DNA of 64,000 nucleotides. Source: Hyperoodon ampullatus. Lineage: Eukaryota; Chordata; Mammalia; Artiodactyla; Ziphiidae. The stretch spans positions 105,055,513 through 105,119,512 of the forward strand of contig OX457057.1 in NCBI GenBank assembly GCA_949752795.1. The letters are read 5' to 3'. The notes under the pieces were generated by a model. That model saw nothing but the letters and a program-made list of their open reading frames with translations, ran no database searches and was not told where the DNA came from. The position numbers and the translations under genes were made by a program. Shown here one piece after another: positions 11,335-22,899 of this stretch; the stretch's first letter is position 1, and each line of letters starts with the position of its first letter.

Positions 11335-12010
11335 TAAATAAAAAGAAATCCATGTCTAGACATACTGTAGTGAAATGACAAAACATCCAAGATGAGGAGA
11401 AGACCTTGAAAGCAGCCAGAAAGAGAAGACAGATCACTTGAAAAGGACAGTTAGAATGACACTGGCTTCTCAACAGAATAACAGAAGCCAGAACTTGGAC
11501 CATGAAGGGTTGAGTGAAAACAGCTGTCAACTTGGATTTGTGTACTACTCGAAAAGTATTGTTCAAGAATAAGGGCAAATTATATATAGGAAACAAAATT
11601 GAGAGTGTTTACCACCAGGAGAACTATTCTAAAGAGTAAAATTCAAGGAAGAAAGTGATGTCAACAGGATGGTATGATGTACAAGCCAAAATGGGAAGCA
11701 AATAAATGGTAACTATATCAATAAACTCAAAAATGTCTTTGCTGAGTTAAAAAATATTCTAAACAGCACTGTGTGAGTTCAGAGAGGGAGGAAGAGAGGT
11801 GAATTCTAGGAGAGGAAGGAAGATGTAGTTCAACCTTAAGACTTTATGTTAAATATGTATGGTAGACTTTGAAGGTAACCACTGAAAGACCAGAAATAGC
11901 ACACAAACATTCCAAATGTGTAAAGAGAGAGAAAAAAGAAACAAAGGAAATAACTTGATGAATTTTTTAAAAAGGCAAAAATGGAGAAAAACAAATTGTC
12001 AGGTTAAAAT
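11335..12010 (+). mobile_element. Probable old L1/HAL1-type fragment
   Basis: Blocks such as agaaatccatgtctagacat, gaccttgaaagcagccagaa, agcagccagaaagagaagac and aacagaataacagaagccag match a region of old L1/HAL1 elements seen again at 13.3 and 16.3 kb. The family is tentative and the right end diffuse. Confidence 0.5.
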
Positions 12011-12769
12011 AAAACCGTGATAGGCTATTACTGCCAGGCAAGACTAAATGATAAGGACATGGAAAAGTTAAGTGCCCCCATTGAGGTTTACATAAGAGAG
12101 TGACTCATCAGACTTGTGCTTTAGAAAGATGAGACTGCCTGGACCATGGAGTGTGGACTAAGGGACGAGACAGGAAGCAGGAATAACCATTAGGAAGCTT
12201 CACCATCATCTAGGCTGGGAATGATGAGGGCCCGAGCTGAGGCTCTGGCAGCGACAGCAAGGATAGGCAGGGTGGGCGGAGGAGATGAAAAAGACATGTC
12301 AGTTATCCTAAGATAAAGCCCCAAATGGCCATGCCCTTAAAGTCAGAATGACAGCCTCAGGCCTCTGATCTCAAACAGGGACACATAAGCCCTTGTGCCG
12401 AAACCAAACCTGAATTCTGAGCTCAATGTCAAGGCCTCCGGAACTGAGAGAAGCTGATGCTTTTTCACATACAAGTGACATCGTTAGTGCTCTAAGCAGC
12501 CTGGGCCTTCTAATCCTGCTGTTGAGGGAGGAGGTTGTCAAATTGTCACATTGAAACCCTGTCTCTGGAATTGTCATTTGAGACTCTGCTCTCTCAGAAA
12601 CTAGAAAAACACTGGAGGAGAGAGAAACACACACGCACACACAGTATCTTAAAACTACCAGCTCTAATGTTATCGCAATAAGATTTCCTCCGTCTTGAAC
12701 AAAGCTTGGATGATATCAAAAACCCTGCTCTCACAAGTCCTTCACACTTCACCATGTGAGGAGATCTTA

Positions 12770-12915
12770 TTATTTTATTAGGCTGGACGCGTTATTATTT
12801 CTCACATTTCCTCTTACAGGTGAGGAGACACCAACCTAGAAATTGATGTGGCTTGCCCAGGATCACTCAATGGTAAGTGGCAAAGCTGAGAATGGAAACC
12901 AGCTTGTCTGGTGTG
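12770..12915 (-). mobile_element. MIR SINE, antisense
   Basis: Decayed MIR complement: ttacaggtgaggagacacc, cttgcccaggatcactcaat, ggtaagtggcaaagctgag. Confidence 0.65.
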
Positions 12916-13300
12916 GAGCCAACTCTTTCTGCTGTCAGGTGTGAGAGCTTGTTTTGGTGGTAAGAGGGAGCAGTGGAAGGGAAACTGGCCAACTCCAGCC
13001 GATATTTCCACCCAGCCCCACCCACTAGTCTTCCTTCTTTGGTTTGTGTGTTTTTCCAACAAAGAAGGAAAATTTTTAGAGAAATATAAAACCTGGCATT
13101 TAGGTTTTAACAGATTTCTCAGTTCAAGAGGCAGAAGGCAATTCCTGCGGGGTGGGGTGGGGGGGCACAACATCCAACTAATAGCAGTTCCTGAGAGAGG
13201 AAATAGAGGAGAAAAATCATCAAAGAAATAACGATAATTTCTTCAAACTAAAAAACATGAACTTATGCATTGAAAGGATTCTGAGTGCCCATCATAAAAG
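12916..13300. other. No feature recognised
   Basis: Opposed open frames of about 106 and 119 codons cover this stretch on the two strands. Neither shows a recognisable protein and neither is called. Confidence 0.4.
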
Positions 13301-13640
13301 ATGAAAATAGACTACATATGTGAAACTGTGACGTTTCTGAACACTGTGAACAAAGAAAAAATCCGAAGAGCTTCTAAAGAGGGTCAGTTGAATAAAAGAT
13401 AAAAAGGATCAGAAACAGAATAGGTTTAGATTTCTCAATAGTAACCTCGGAAGCTAGAACATTACATTCAATATTCTGTGGGAAAATTATTTCCAACCCA
13501 GAATTTTATATTTGGTCAAACTATCAAGCAAGAGGCTAAAATAAAGACATTTTCAGACAAGCAAGGTCTAAAAAATTTACCACTTAATAAGAGATGCTGA
13601 AGAATAGCAAGCTAAAATTGGTAATTGGCTGAAGCCAAAA
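13300..13640 (+). mobile_element. Old L1/HAL1-type fragment
   Basis: Sense text: ttccaacccagaattttata, tttggtcaaactatcaagc, then ataaagacattttcagacaa and gcaaggtctaaaaaattta. The same block recurs at about 16560-16640. Confidence 0.6.
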
Positions 13641-14186
13641 ATCCCCATTATTGAATGAACTTCTGAGACACATGACTAAACCAGAAATTTTATTTTTAGA
13701 GTTCACTTAGTAATATAATTTTATTATTAAACGTTTTAGAGGTCAAGTTTTAAAGTTTTGCATTATAATGCAGGAATGATATTTTGTCAGCACATCAAGA
13801 TGCTAGATTACTCCTATGATCATTATATATGTCATACAAACAGATGCTCACTTTCAACTGAGGTTTCTTAGAAGAGCAGCTATTTTTATTGTCTCCTCAC
13901 CAGCACAAGGTACCCCTGATGGTAATGATGCTCCCAACATATTAAGTTTTCTTTTCTGTGTTGTAACTAAGGTACTGCTTATTTCAAGTCCTACTTGAAA
14001 ATCTGGTTGCTGATGAAGATGTCATTTGATTGAAGCAGTCCTGCAAACTGAAGTTTTGTACTATTGGGATATTTTCATAAGAAAACTTCAGATTTTTGTT
14101 CTCACTTACATTTGTATTTCTTTAAACCTGGGATAATCAACTATGGAAATGAAGTAACATAACTGGGTTTCAGAATCTTCTATAAA
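13641..14186. other. AT-rich unique-looking DNA, no gene recognised
   Basis: No repeat family was recognised here or in the continuation from 14379 to 15080. Short stretches of the - strand can be read without stops for 25-35 codons, but frames break repeatedly and I could not identify a parent gene. A decayed retrocopy is possible but unproven. Confidence 0.35.
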
Positions 14187-14197
14187 TTTTCATCTGG

Positions 14198-14367
14198 GGA
14201 ATCCCCTGGCAGTCCAGTGGTTAGGACTTGATGCTCTCACTGCCAGAGCCCAGAGTTTGATCCCTGGTCAGGGAACTAAAATCCCACAAGCTGCGTGACG
14301 TGGCCAAAAAATAATAATAAAGTAAAGGTAAACAAAGATGATGGAGTTTTGAAGTTGTTAAAAAGTT
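14198..14367 (+). mobile_element. CHR-type SINE (short form) with possible 3' extension
   Basis: The body (14198-14325) shows the diagnostic CHR text ggcagtccagtggttaggac and gatccctggtcagggaacta, then an AATAATAATAA tail. The 11-bp repeat TTTTCATCTGG occurs at 14187-14197 and 14368-14378. If these are the target-site duplication, the insert carries about 42 nt of non-SINE sequence after the A-rich tail. Confidence 0.8.
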
Positions 14368-14378
14368 TTTTCATCTGG

Positions 14379-15080
14379 ATCTAAGATTTTATTGCATGCA
14401 CACCAATTTCAGCATCTTTCCTAGAGAAGGATGAAAAGATGATTTCAACAGATATAAATTAAGAAAAGGCTGCCCTCTCAAGGTCCATTATTTTGGTTAT
14501 TTTCCGGCAGATTCCAGCAAATGAATTATTTCTTTGCAACTAACCTTTGGGTGTTAGCAAATCCCACCAACGTAGTATTATTACCTGACACACAATATTA
14601 AGTCGTTTTAAAAAGTCAAGTCATTTTTAATATGTAATAGCTGCAGTTCCAACTTGTTTGACCATCTTATATCAGTAAATGGCAGATCAATTTCAAAGTC
14701 ACGTAGTTTCTCTTTTACAGAAGAAGAATGATGAAAATGGCCCACTATCTTTTTGCTTCAGCCTGGAATTCTGTCCAAATATACTGTTATAACTCTTAAT
14801 ACACAACTTAAGTATGTAAACGACATTTTTTGCTTGTAATTTCTTCACTTTGATTTTTCTATTGTCAGTCTAAAGATTGGTTTTCTATTCTGTGAATATG
14901 TCTTCTATCAGTTTCACCATTCTCTTGGTGAGACTGCCCTTTCCTACCCCCACTCCCTGGTTTTACTCCTTGGCAAGCATTCATTATTAATCCATTGTGG
15001 TGACAATCTCTAAAAAACAAACTCTTCTGCTTGGTTCTGCTTATCTAAATGACTGAAGTACAGGTTACAGAAGTAGCACA
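14379..15080. other. AT-rich unique-looking DNA, no gene recognised
   Basis: Continuation of 13641-14186. The longest uninterrupted - strand readings are short and contain no domain I recognise. Confidence 0.35.
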
Positions 15081-15084
15081 CTGA

Positions 15085-15896
15085 ATAACATTATGAAAAT
15101 TTATACTTCCAGTAATGGTGGGGTGGTTTGTTGCAGATTAACTCTCCCACCAAGAAAAAGTATAAAAGCTAGACAAAATACAAAAATGCATCTCTTTGAA
15201 GGCATCAGAGAGCTAGATACAAGGTACCTGGGACTTGAGTGGCCAGATCCCTGAGAGAAAAAAGATGCACTGAGATGAACCCTGTATTCTGCAGTGCTTT
15301 TCTTTGGAGACATTTGTGCATTTGCCAATTTAGGAGCAGCACAGAACTGAGAAGCTAGGGAGCTGAACAGAGCTTTCTGTAGTCTAAAAAAGCTGGGGAA
15401 AAAAAGATGTGAGTCCTGGGATTACCAAGAACAGGCCCTAATAAACACCCCAGATTTCCCATTAGGACCCCCAAGAGCCTGACTCTGGGAGCCAGAGTAA
15501 ACCAGAAATAGATGGTGCTCACAGAAGACTGAAACCCAACCTTGAAGCAGTACAACCCCACACTGGATTAATATAACCCGTCCTTCCTCTAACTCTATCA
15601 GAAAGCAAAAGTAACTCCCCTCCAGAGGAATATAACATCATCCAGAGCCTCAAATCTGCTCTACAGTTTTTTGCACATAACAGCCACCATTCAATACCAG
15701 GCAAGATAGAAAATAGAACCACATAACTAAAATCCAAGAGAAAAAAAACTTACAATATAAACAGTCTCACAGATGATCCAGGTATTGGATTTATCAGACA
15801 TGATTTTTTAAATAATTGATTAATATTTTTTAAGAAAAGATGACAATATGGAGAATTTTACCAGAGAACTGGAACTTATAAAAACAGTCAAATGGA
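15085..15896 (+). mobile_element. Old L1, 5' part, left of a nested insertion
   Basis: Sense text such as ctttgaaggcatcagagagc and tacaaggtacctgggact, then lysine-rich ORF1-like but frame-broken sequence, resembles the 5' half of an old L1. It continues after the nested element (16049-16885) and after an LTR (from 17796), so one L1 probably spans about 15.1-18.3 kb. Confidence 0.6.
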
Positions 15897-16037
15897 TTGT
15901 GCTCTGTGGTGACCTAAATGGGAAGGAAATCCAAAAAAGAGGGGATATATATATATGTGTATAGCTGATTCACTTTGCTGTACAGCAGAAACTGACACAA
16001 CAGTGTAAAGTAACTATATTCCAATAAAAAAATAAAG
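15897..16037 (+). mobile_element. Nested lineage-type L1 3' end with 11-bp duplication
   Basis: A short, 5'-truncated L1 tail: gtgacctaaatgggaagga, a TATATATATA run, gctgattcactttgctgtac, agcagaaactgacacaac, and an AATAAA-rich end. The 11-bp repeat AGTCAAATGGA lies on both sides (15886-15896 and 16038-16048). The surrounding older L1 reads on across the join, so the insertion came later. Confidence 0.88.
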
Positions 16038-16048
16038 AGTCAAATGGA

Positions 16049-16885
16049 AGTTATAGGAGTGAAAAATAAAATAATTGAAACTAAGCATTACACAGATTAA
16101 CTCCAGATTAAATACAGCAGAAGAGAGAAGTCGTGACTAGGAAGACAGGTTAATAGAAAATATCCATACTGAAGTGCAAAGAGTGAGGGAAAAAAAAGAT
16201 GGAAAACATAAAGAAGAGTGTGAGATATATGTGAAATAGTGAAAGTTCTAATATAAATGCAACTAGAGTCTCAGAAGGAGAGAAGAAAGAGAATGGGACA
16301 GAAGCAATATCTTAAGAGCCACTAGCCAAGAATTTTCTAAAATTCAGACAACAGATTTAAAAGTTCTATGAAATCCAAGTAGCATAGATACAAAGAATAG
16401 ATACATCAGAATGAAAATTCCAAGAATCAAAGACAAAAGCAGTCAGAGGGAAAAAAAATACATCTTCAAAGGAGCAACAAAAATACCAATAGCTGACTTT
16501 TCAACAAAAGCCATGGAAGATAGGAGATACTGGCATGATATTGGTAAAGTGTTGAAGAGAAAATAACTGGAAACCTAGAATATCCTTCAAAAATGAATAT
16601 GAGATAAAGACATTTTCTGGGGGACAAAGCCTGGGAGAATTTGCTGCTGTACTAACACAAATGTTTCTTTAGGAAAAAGAAAAATTATCCCATATGGAAG
16701 CCTGGGAATGCAGGAGGAATGGAGAGTAATGGTCAGGGTACATAAATGGGTAAATCTGAATGAATATTGCCTGTATTAAACAGCAATAATTTCTTGTTGG
16801 GTTGAAAATACATGTATATTTAAAATACAAAAAGCAAGAGGAGGTAAAGGGAATTAAAATGTTTAAGTCCTTATCTTATGAAAAG
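16049..16885 (+). mobile_element. Old L1, continuation
   Basis: Text such as agccatggaagataggagat, ctagaatatccttcaaaaat and gagataaagacattttctgg continues the old L1 begun at 15085. It stops near aattaaaatgtttaagtcc, where an LTR-like element is inserted. Confidence 0.6.
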
Positions 16886-16889
16886 GAAA

Positions 16890-17790
16890 AAAACACCAGT
16901 TTCCTTTTACTACTACTACTCACACCAATACTGCTGGTCACCCAATGTGTGGATTTTTTTTCACACCAACCAATTCTCCAATGCCAGCTGGGTGTCCTAC
17001 AACTTGATTCTGTTCTCATTCCATCTACATGGAGTTAGCATCAGACCCCACAGGTTAAGGGGTCAGCCCCACAAGACTGTCCCCACTGCATATGCCAATC
17101 ACAACTGTGGGTCCCCAGGTTACCCACATGTCTGTCTGACTTGGCCACAAATGAAGAGTTCCCAAGACCCTGTCCTCAGGTTCAATAATTTGCTATAAGA
17201 GCTCACAGAGCTCAGGAGAACACATGTTTACCTGTTAATTACATAATAAAGGATATGATAAAGGATACAGATGAATAGCCAGATGAAGAGATACATGAAG
17301 AGGTCCAGAAGGGCCCTGAGAGCAGGAGCTTCTGTCTCTGTGGAGTTGGGGTATGTCACCCTCCCAGCATATAAATGTCTTCACCAACCTGGAATCTCTC
17401 TGAACCATGTAGATATCTATGGATTCTTCATCATGTAGGCATAGTTGATTATAAACTCAATCTCCAGCCCCTCTTTTCTCCCTGGAGAAGGGGATTGGGG
17501 CTGAAATTTCCAAGCTTCTAATCACTGGTTGGTCTTTCTGGTGACCAGCCTCCATCCTGAAGCTATCCAGGAGCCCACCAAGAGTCACCTCATTAGAACA
17601 AAAGATGCTCCTATCACCCAGGAAATTCCAAGGGGTTTAGGAAATCTCTGTCAGGAACCAAAATCAAGACCAAATATTAGGACAAAAGATGTTCCTAGCA
17701 CCTTTATCACTTAGGAAATTATAAAGAGTTTTAGGAGCACTGACCAGGAGCTGGGGATGAAGACCAAAATTTATCTCTCTTATTATACCA
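16890..17790 (-). mobile_element. Antisense LTR-like element inserted in the old L1
   Basis: A block of about 900 bp unlike L1 interrupts the old L1. It shows agctcacagagctcaggaga, tggagttggggtatgtcacc, accaacctggaatctctctg, ctctaatcac-like text and ggtctttctggtgaccagcc, then two diverged copies of a caaaagatg...ggaaatt module at 17598-17645 and 17680-17735. This matches a dispersed mammalian LTR I recognise but cannot name. On the - strand it would begin TGTGGTATAATAAGAGAG near 17790. No retroviral genes are present. Confidence 0.55.
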
Positions 17791-17795
17791 CAATA

Positions 17796-18290
17796 TTATA
17801 CCATATGTGGGAATTAGTAAAGTACTAATTTATGGTAGACTTTAATAAGTCAAAGACACCTGTTGTAAATTCAAAGGGTAATCATGAAAAGAAAAATAAA
17901 AGCTAATGGAGTGGAAGAAAGAAATAATTAATAAAAAATCTTTATTAACTTAATAGAAGACAGGAGAGAAAAAGCCACATAGATCAGGTGAGACAAAACA
18001 CAAATGATGAGATGACATTTAAATCCAAATGCCTCAACAATTACATTAAATATAAATGAACTAAATGCTGCAATTAAAAGCAAATGTTGTCAGCAAGGAG
18101 TGAAAAACAAAAAACTAAGTTATATGATGCTGTCAAGGGATTCAGTTGAAATATAAGGATAAGAAATGTTAAAAACAATAAAATGGATTAAGGTACATCA
18201 TGGAAATACTAATCAAAAGTAAGCATATATCAGAAATATTACTGATAGTAATGCCTTTTCTGCATAGCAGATATTAGGAGTAAGTTTTCT
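17796..18290 (+). mobile_element. Old L1, start of the ORF2 region
   Basis: Resumes the L1 after the LTR: agtaaagtactaatttatgg, actttaataagtcaaagaca, then ttaaatataaatgaactaaa, gctgcaattaaaagcaaatg and actaatcaaaagtaagcat. This corresponds to the intergenic and endonuclease-coding part of L1. Frames are broken by stops. Confidence 0.7.
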
Positions 18291-18950
18291 AATATCATAG
18301 GGTTTTTTTTTACCTGGAATTCATAACTTGAACAAATCTCAAAAATACATCATCTTTAATTACTGAAAATTAATGGTATTCTATTCAGTTCTTTTATCGA
18401 GTATATTGTTTACGTTTTTAACCTCCTAGGACTCAAAACTATGAAAAACTATCTTAAAGCACTCTTGTGATGTCTATTACTTTGAAATCTGATCAGTGAG
18501 AAGAAAATATGTTTTGTTTACCTCATTTTATTCCTGAAAATTTTCTTTTTTATACATTATTTATATACTGTATTTAGGCAGATGATGGTTTATCATGGAT
18601 GATGTTGTACATGGTTTTGGAGTTTTTCTCTTTCTTATGGAATGTTGAGGGGACAAAGTACATCCTCACAAGCCATGACAAATTTTGCTGAAATATCTTT
18701 GGCCTAAATGGAATTAAGTGACACAAAGCTAAAAATAGTTCTTGAAATTTGTTAGTTTTGTGAATGCTAGTATATCAAACCATTCTATAATGATTTGAGT
18801 CATGCTATAATGTAAACTCTATTATTCTTTTCTATAGTATTTAGATTTTTATTAACATTTTTGGTTCAGAAATTCCTCCCTATAGTTATTTTTCTAACCC
18901 ACTCTTCTTTACACTTCCTATCAGTTGACAATCTGTTTCCTATAGCTTTA
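18291..18950. other. AT-rich DNA, nothing recognised
   Basis: No convincing open frame, repeat family or motif cluster was seen. Confidence 0.4.
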
Positions 18951-18965
18951 ACTATTTGAATTTTT

Positions 18966-19076
18966 TTTTTGGCCATGCCGCACACAGCTTGCAGGATCTT
19001 AGTTCCCCCACCATTGAACCTGGGCCCTCGGCAGTGAAAACGCGGAGTCCTAACCACTGGACCGCCAGGGAATTCC
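18966..19076 (-). mobile_element. CHR-type SINE (short form), antisense, with 14-bp duplication
   Basis: Complement of the short CHR form: ggccatgccgcacacagctt, gcaggatcttagttccccca, ctaaccactggaccgccagg. The perfect 14-bp duplication CTATTTGAATTTTT lies at 18952-18965 and 19077-19090. The poly(T) side is on the left, confirming - orientation. Confidence 0.93.
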
Positions 19077-19407
19077 CTATTTGAATTTTTAGAATAATTG
19101 TTATTGTACACAAAATTATTCATTAATTATGGTAGTATTTCAATTTTGCAATAATATTTATATTCAACTAATGGAATTAACACACAAGGAGGTTCTCTCT
19201 CCAAAATACATCAAAAATGATTACTTATATTTGAAGGTGAATATTCTAATATTAACAGTAATTTGGACGGCATGACTTATCATATTGCTGACATTTTTGC
19301 ACTAATTATATATGGTAGTTACTCTCAAGGTCGCATGATTATTGATTATTACAAACTCATGAATGCAAGAAATTATGCTGAAGTATGCATTTGGCTCTTC
19401 GGCCTTT

Positions 19408-19740
19408 TTTTTTTTAACATCTTTATTGGAGTATAATTGCTTTACAGTGGGGTGTTAGTTTCTGCTTTATAACAAAGTGAATCAGCTATACATATACATA
19501 TATCCCCCTATCTCTTCCCTCTTGCATCTCCCTCCCACCCACCCTATCCCACCCCTCTAGATGGTCACAAAACACCGAGCTGATCTCCCTGTGCTATGCG
19601 GCTGCTTCCCACTAGCTATCTATTTTACATTTGGTAGTGTATATATGTCCATGCCACTCTCTCACTTCGTCCCAGCTTACCCTTCCCCCTCCCCGTGTCC
19701 TCAAGTCCATTCTCTACGTCTGTGTCTTTATTCCTGTCTT
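19408..19740 (-). mobile_element. Lineage-type L1 3' UTR, antisense
   Basis: Starts at a T run and reads as the complement of the recent cetartiodactyl L1 3' end: aacatctttattggagtata, gctttacagtggggtgttag, aaagtgaatcagctatacat, then accgagctgatctccctgtg and ttcccactagctatctattt. It is little diverged from the pattern I know. A possible duplication is TCGGCCTTTTT / TTGGCCTTTTT at the two ends (one mismatch). Confidence 0.85.
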
Positions 19741-20670
19741 TGGCCTTTTTAAGGCTGAGGCTTCATAGCAAGGCCAAAATTGAACTAGTATGCACCCTAT
19801 GCATACTATGCCCCATTTCTTAGGCAGTCTTCTACCAAAACAAAGGTGTAAACCAAGAAAGAAGAAAACCTGAGATTCAGGAAACAGGAGTTCCAACTTG
19901 AGAAAGGGAGGAAGAAAGTCTCCAAATTATGGTGAAAGGAGACTTTAGGACAATAGTTGTGCAACAGGTATAGCTAGCAGCCAGTCCCAAACAGAACAGG
20001 TCAGGAGGATCCAGAGGCAGAGCTCCAGGAAGTGGAAATTGACAGAAAACCTGATGGGTTTGACTGTTCAAGGGAATTTTAGATGGACAGATGAGAGCTG
20101 AGCTTGCATTTAGTAATAAGTATATGGAAAACTGTATCAGACACAAACTCTGTGAGCCTCTTCTGGCTATTCCCGCCGCTGGGCCAACTAGCCAGTTCCC
20201 AGAGTTCATCTCCTTCCATCACTTCCAGTGTTGGATGAAACACTACACCACAGTGTGTGGGATCTGGTATCCCAAGTGAGCAGCCCACTAAGGAACTGGA
20301 TAATGCAATCTGGAAGTACAAGGGAATAAATTCACAGGGGGCGAATTTTACCAAATGAGAAACCAGAGAGAAGAAGGAGCCAGACAGATAAATTCTCTCT
20401 TCTTCTTTTCCATAGAGGACACTGGGCATGGCTCATCTGGAGAAATGGCAGATGCAAGTGAACATACCTGCTGAGCAACCTGCTCTGTCTCTTAGTGGCT
20501 CTTTTGTTGCCAAGCCTGATAACATACCACTTTGCATTGCTTCCCATCTTCCCTTGCCTCCCTTCCTTTCCCCTTATCCTCACCCACCTGGATTTGCATC
20601 TCCCAAAGGAGTTTTATGCACTTTAATCCCTAGTGCAGACTCTGCTTTTTGGAGGACCTTGCCTAAGATT
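19741..20670. other. No gene recognised
   Basis: Opposed open frames of 60-116 codons overlap on both strands from about 19.9 to 20.6 kb. None has an identifiable domain. Confidence 0.35.
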
Positions 20671-20685
20671 AAAACTGAACAAATG

Positions 20686-20910
20686 GGGCTTCCCTGGTGG
20701 CGCAGTGGTTGAGAGTCCGCCTGCCGATGCAGGGGACACGGGTTCGTGCCCCAGTCCGGGAAGATCCCACATGCCACGGAGCGGCTGGGCCCGTGAGCCA
20801 TGGCCGCTGAGCCTGCGCGTCCGGAGCCTGTGCTCCACAACGGGAGAGGCCACGGCAGTGAGAGGCCCGCGTACCACAAAAAAAATAAATAAATAAAAAT
20901 AAAAATAAAA
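20686..20910 (+). mobile_element. CHR-type SINE, nearly intact, with 15-bp perfect duplication
   Basis: Full-length tRNA-derived SINE. The 5' end is ggggcttccctggtggcgca, the A-box-like region lies at about 20697-20717, and the B-box-like GGGTTCGTGCC lies about 35 bp further on. It ends with a (AAAAT)n-rich tail. The perfect 15-bp duplication AAAACTGAACAAATG is at 20671-20685 and 20911-20925. CpG positions such as those in gcctgcgcgtccgg are still unmutated, suggesting a fairly recent insertion. Open frames of up to 103 codons across it are SINE by-products. Confidence 0.96.
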
Positions 20911-20925
20911 AAAACTGAACAAATG

Positions 20926-21890
20926 ACTCAACAAGAAACTTCAACAAAAACTAAAAGTAGTACAAGGAAGGAAAAATAATACTAGTATAGCACATGGCTC
21001 AGTCATAACATTATGAATACTAAATATCCAACAAAATTTGAGATATAGCTGCACTGGAAGGATGGTGGGGGAAGAGATACCAGTATGTGTAGTAGTGGTG
21101 GTTAAAGAGACCTAAATTCTCATCTTCTGATGAGAAACAATTAGACAGAAAAATGTGAAAAACTGAGAAAAAAAAAAAGAATGAATGAAACAACTAGTAA
21201 AATTGAAAAATGATAACCCTCTTGGTAAAGGGAAATGGGGAATTGAAGACAATTCATTTTTATCATACTGAATTATTTGACTCTTCAACCATTTACCTTT
21301 ATAACTTCAATTTTAAAAGATACATTTAAAAATACATCCCAAATGCAGGAGGGTGGTTTTGTTGTTGTTCCCTATAAAATCAAATTAGGGTAAATATGTG
21401 TTTAACTTTTAAAGAAACTTCCAGTTTTCTGGAGTAATGGTACAATTTTTTATTCCCTCTAACACATGAGACTGTTCCCCATGATGCCTCCTCAAAGGTA
21501 TGGCCATCTCGTCAGAACTTCATGGCAAACGGCAGTAGGTAGGGAGAGTCTGGGGGGCCCTGCGTCCATCTGCAGTGATGCTATGAGCCCCAGACTGGTG
21601 CTGTGTGGCCCTCACCCCAAGGCCACCCTTGGCATCAAACATCAGGCTTCCACCTGCCCTTGTGCCTTGCAGGTATCAAGCTGCTTGCCAACTCTGGCAG
21701 CCAAGCCAATTTAGAAGCTAAACAAAGGCAGGGGACAGAGGAACTTGGAAGCAGTCTGTATAATGAGAACTTATGTGCCAGCTAAGAAGCCTCACAGTTT
21801 CTCAGGATGGTGTTGTTCAGGCTGATGGCCAGGACAGTGTTTTCCAGTACAAATTCCATGTGAGAGGGGGAGAATTGTGTTAGATTGGGA
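20926..21890. other. No gene recognised
   Basis: AT-rich up to about 21.45 kb, then more GC-rich. The open frames of 60-82 codons near 21.5-21.8 kb show no recognisable protein. Confidence 0.35.
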
Positions 21891-21894
21891 GACA

Positions 21895-22140
21895 CCAACT
21901 GTGGAACAGGAGAATGAGCACTTACGATGAACCCACTAAGTGCCAGGTGCCCTGCTGGGTATTTTATGTGCATTGTCTCTGAGCCCCCACTTAACTCCGC
22001 GGGGTAAGCTTTGTTCCACCTTGCAGATGAGGACCTGAGATTCAGAGAGGTTAAATAAACTGGCCAAAAGGCACACAGCACTAAGTGGGGAATCAGGATC
22101 CATCTACCTTCAGAGTCCAATGTTTCTCCACTAACATTCC
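21895..22140 (-). mobile_element. MIR SINE, antisense, nearly full length
   Basis: Ordered MIR complement: taagtgccaggtgccctgct, gggtattttatgtgcattgt, ttgcagatgaggacctgaga, ttcagagaggttaaataaac, ggcacacagcactaagtggg. Confidence 0.88.
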
Positions 22141-22384
22141 TCTGGCCCCTTACCAGAAAGAGACCTCAAGTGGGCAGCTGCAGGAAGTTGAGAACTACCA
22201 GTTCGTGTGGAGGTTCCCAAGGAAAAGTGTCCCAGAATCTGTTTGCTCTCAGATCACTGCCACAAGACTGGGCTACAGGATAACTTGCCCCACAGTAACA
22301 CCTGGAAAGCTTCAGCAGGTGGCTTTCCCCATCATCATCATCATCATAGTCGTCATTACGGTTGTTGTGCTGCTCAGCTTGACA

Positions 22385-22485
22385 ACTGATGAAACCCTTG
22401 CACATCCCTTTTTTGATTCGAACTTACAACACCCTGGGCAGGAGGAGTTATTATTCTGCCCATTTTTCAGATGAACAAAATGAAA
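22385..22485 (-). mobile_element. MIR-like fragment, antisense
   Basis: Contains ttattattctgcccattttt and cagatgaacaaaatgaaact, the MIR core complement. Short and partial. Confidence 0.5.
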
Positions 22486-22899
22486 CTCAGAAATCCTTTC
22501 TCCTGGAACCCTCCTTTCTAGGGAGCTACCTTTGGGCCACAGAGCTCTCAGGGCAGCCCCTCTGAGGGATGGGGTGGGAAGGCAGGGAACAGGCTCCCCA
22601 TCCTGGGCAGTAAGGGGCCCTGCCAAATATTTGTGGGTGAGTCCTCACCCAGGTGAGGGAGGAAGAAGGCAAGCCAAGTGGATTACTGAGCATTTGAACT
22701 CAGCCTCAGAACAGCAAATATTGATTCAAGAAGCTGCCCAAAGGAGCTGACATTTTTATAGTCAACAAATAAAGCCGAGCCCCTCCCAGCCCCCCTTCGT
22801 CAAAGGCCCTTTCTCCCCACAGCTGCCAGGGCACGTTTCTGTCATCAGTGCCTGGGAAGAGGAGGAAGAACCAGTGGGAAATGTTCACAGGGCCCTGGC

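Noticed and set aside
13641..15080. Possible decayed retrocopy on the - strand
   Set aside because: Only short protein-like stretches without a recognised parent, no clear poly(A) remnant or duplication.
20697..20760. tRNA-like A and B boxes
   Set aside because: They belong to the tRNA-derived head of the CHR SINE; no cloverleaf with an intact acceptor stem was seen.
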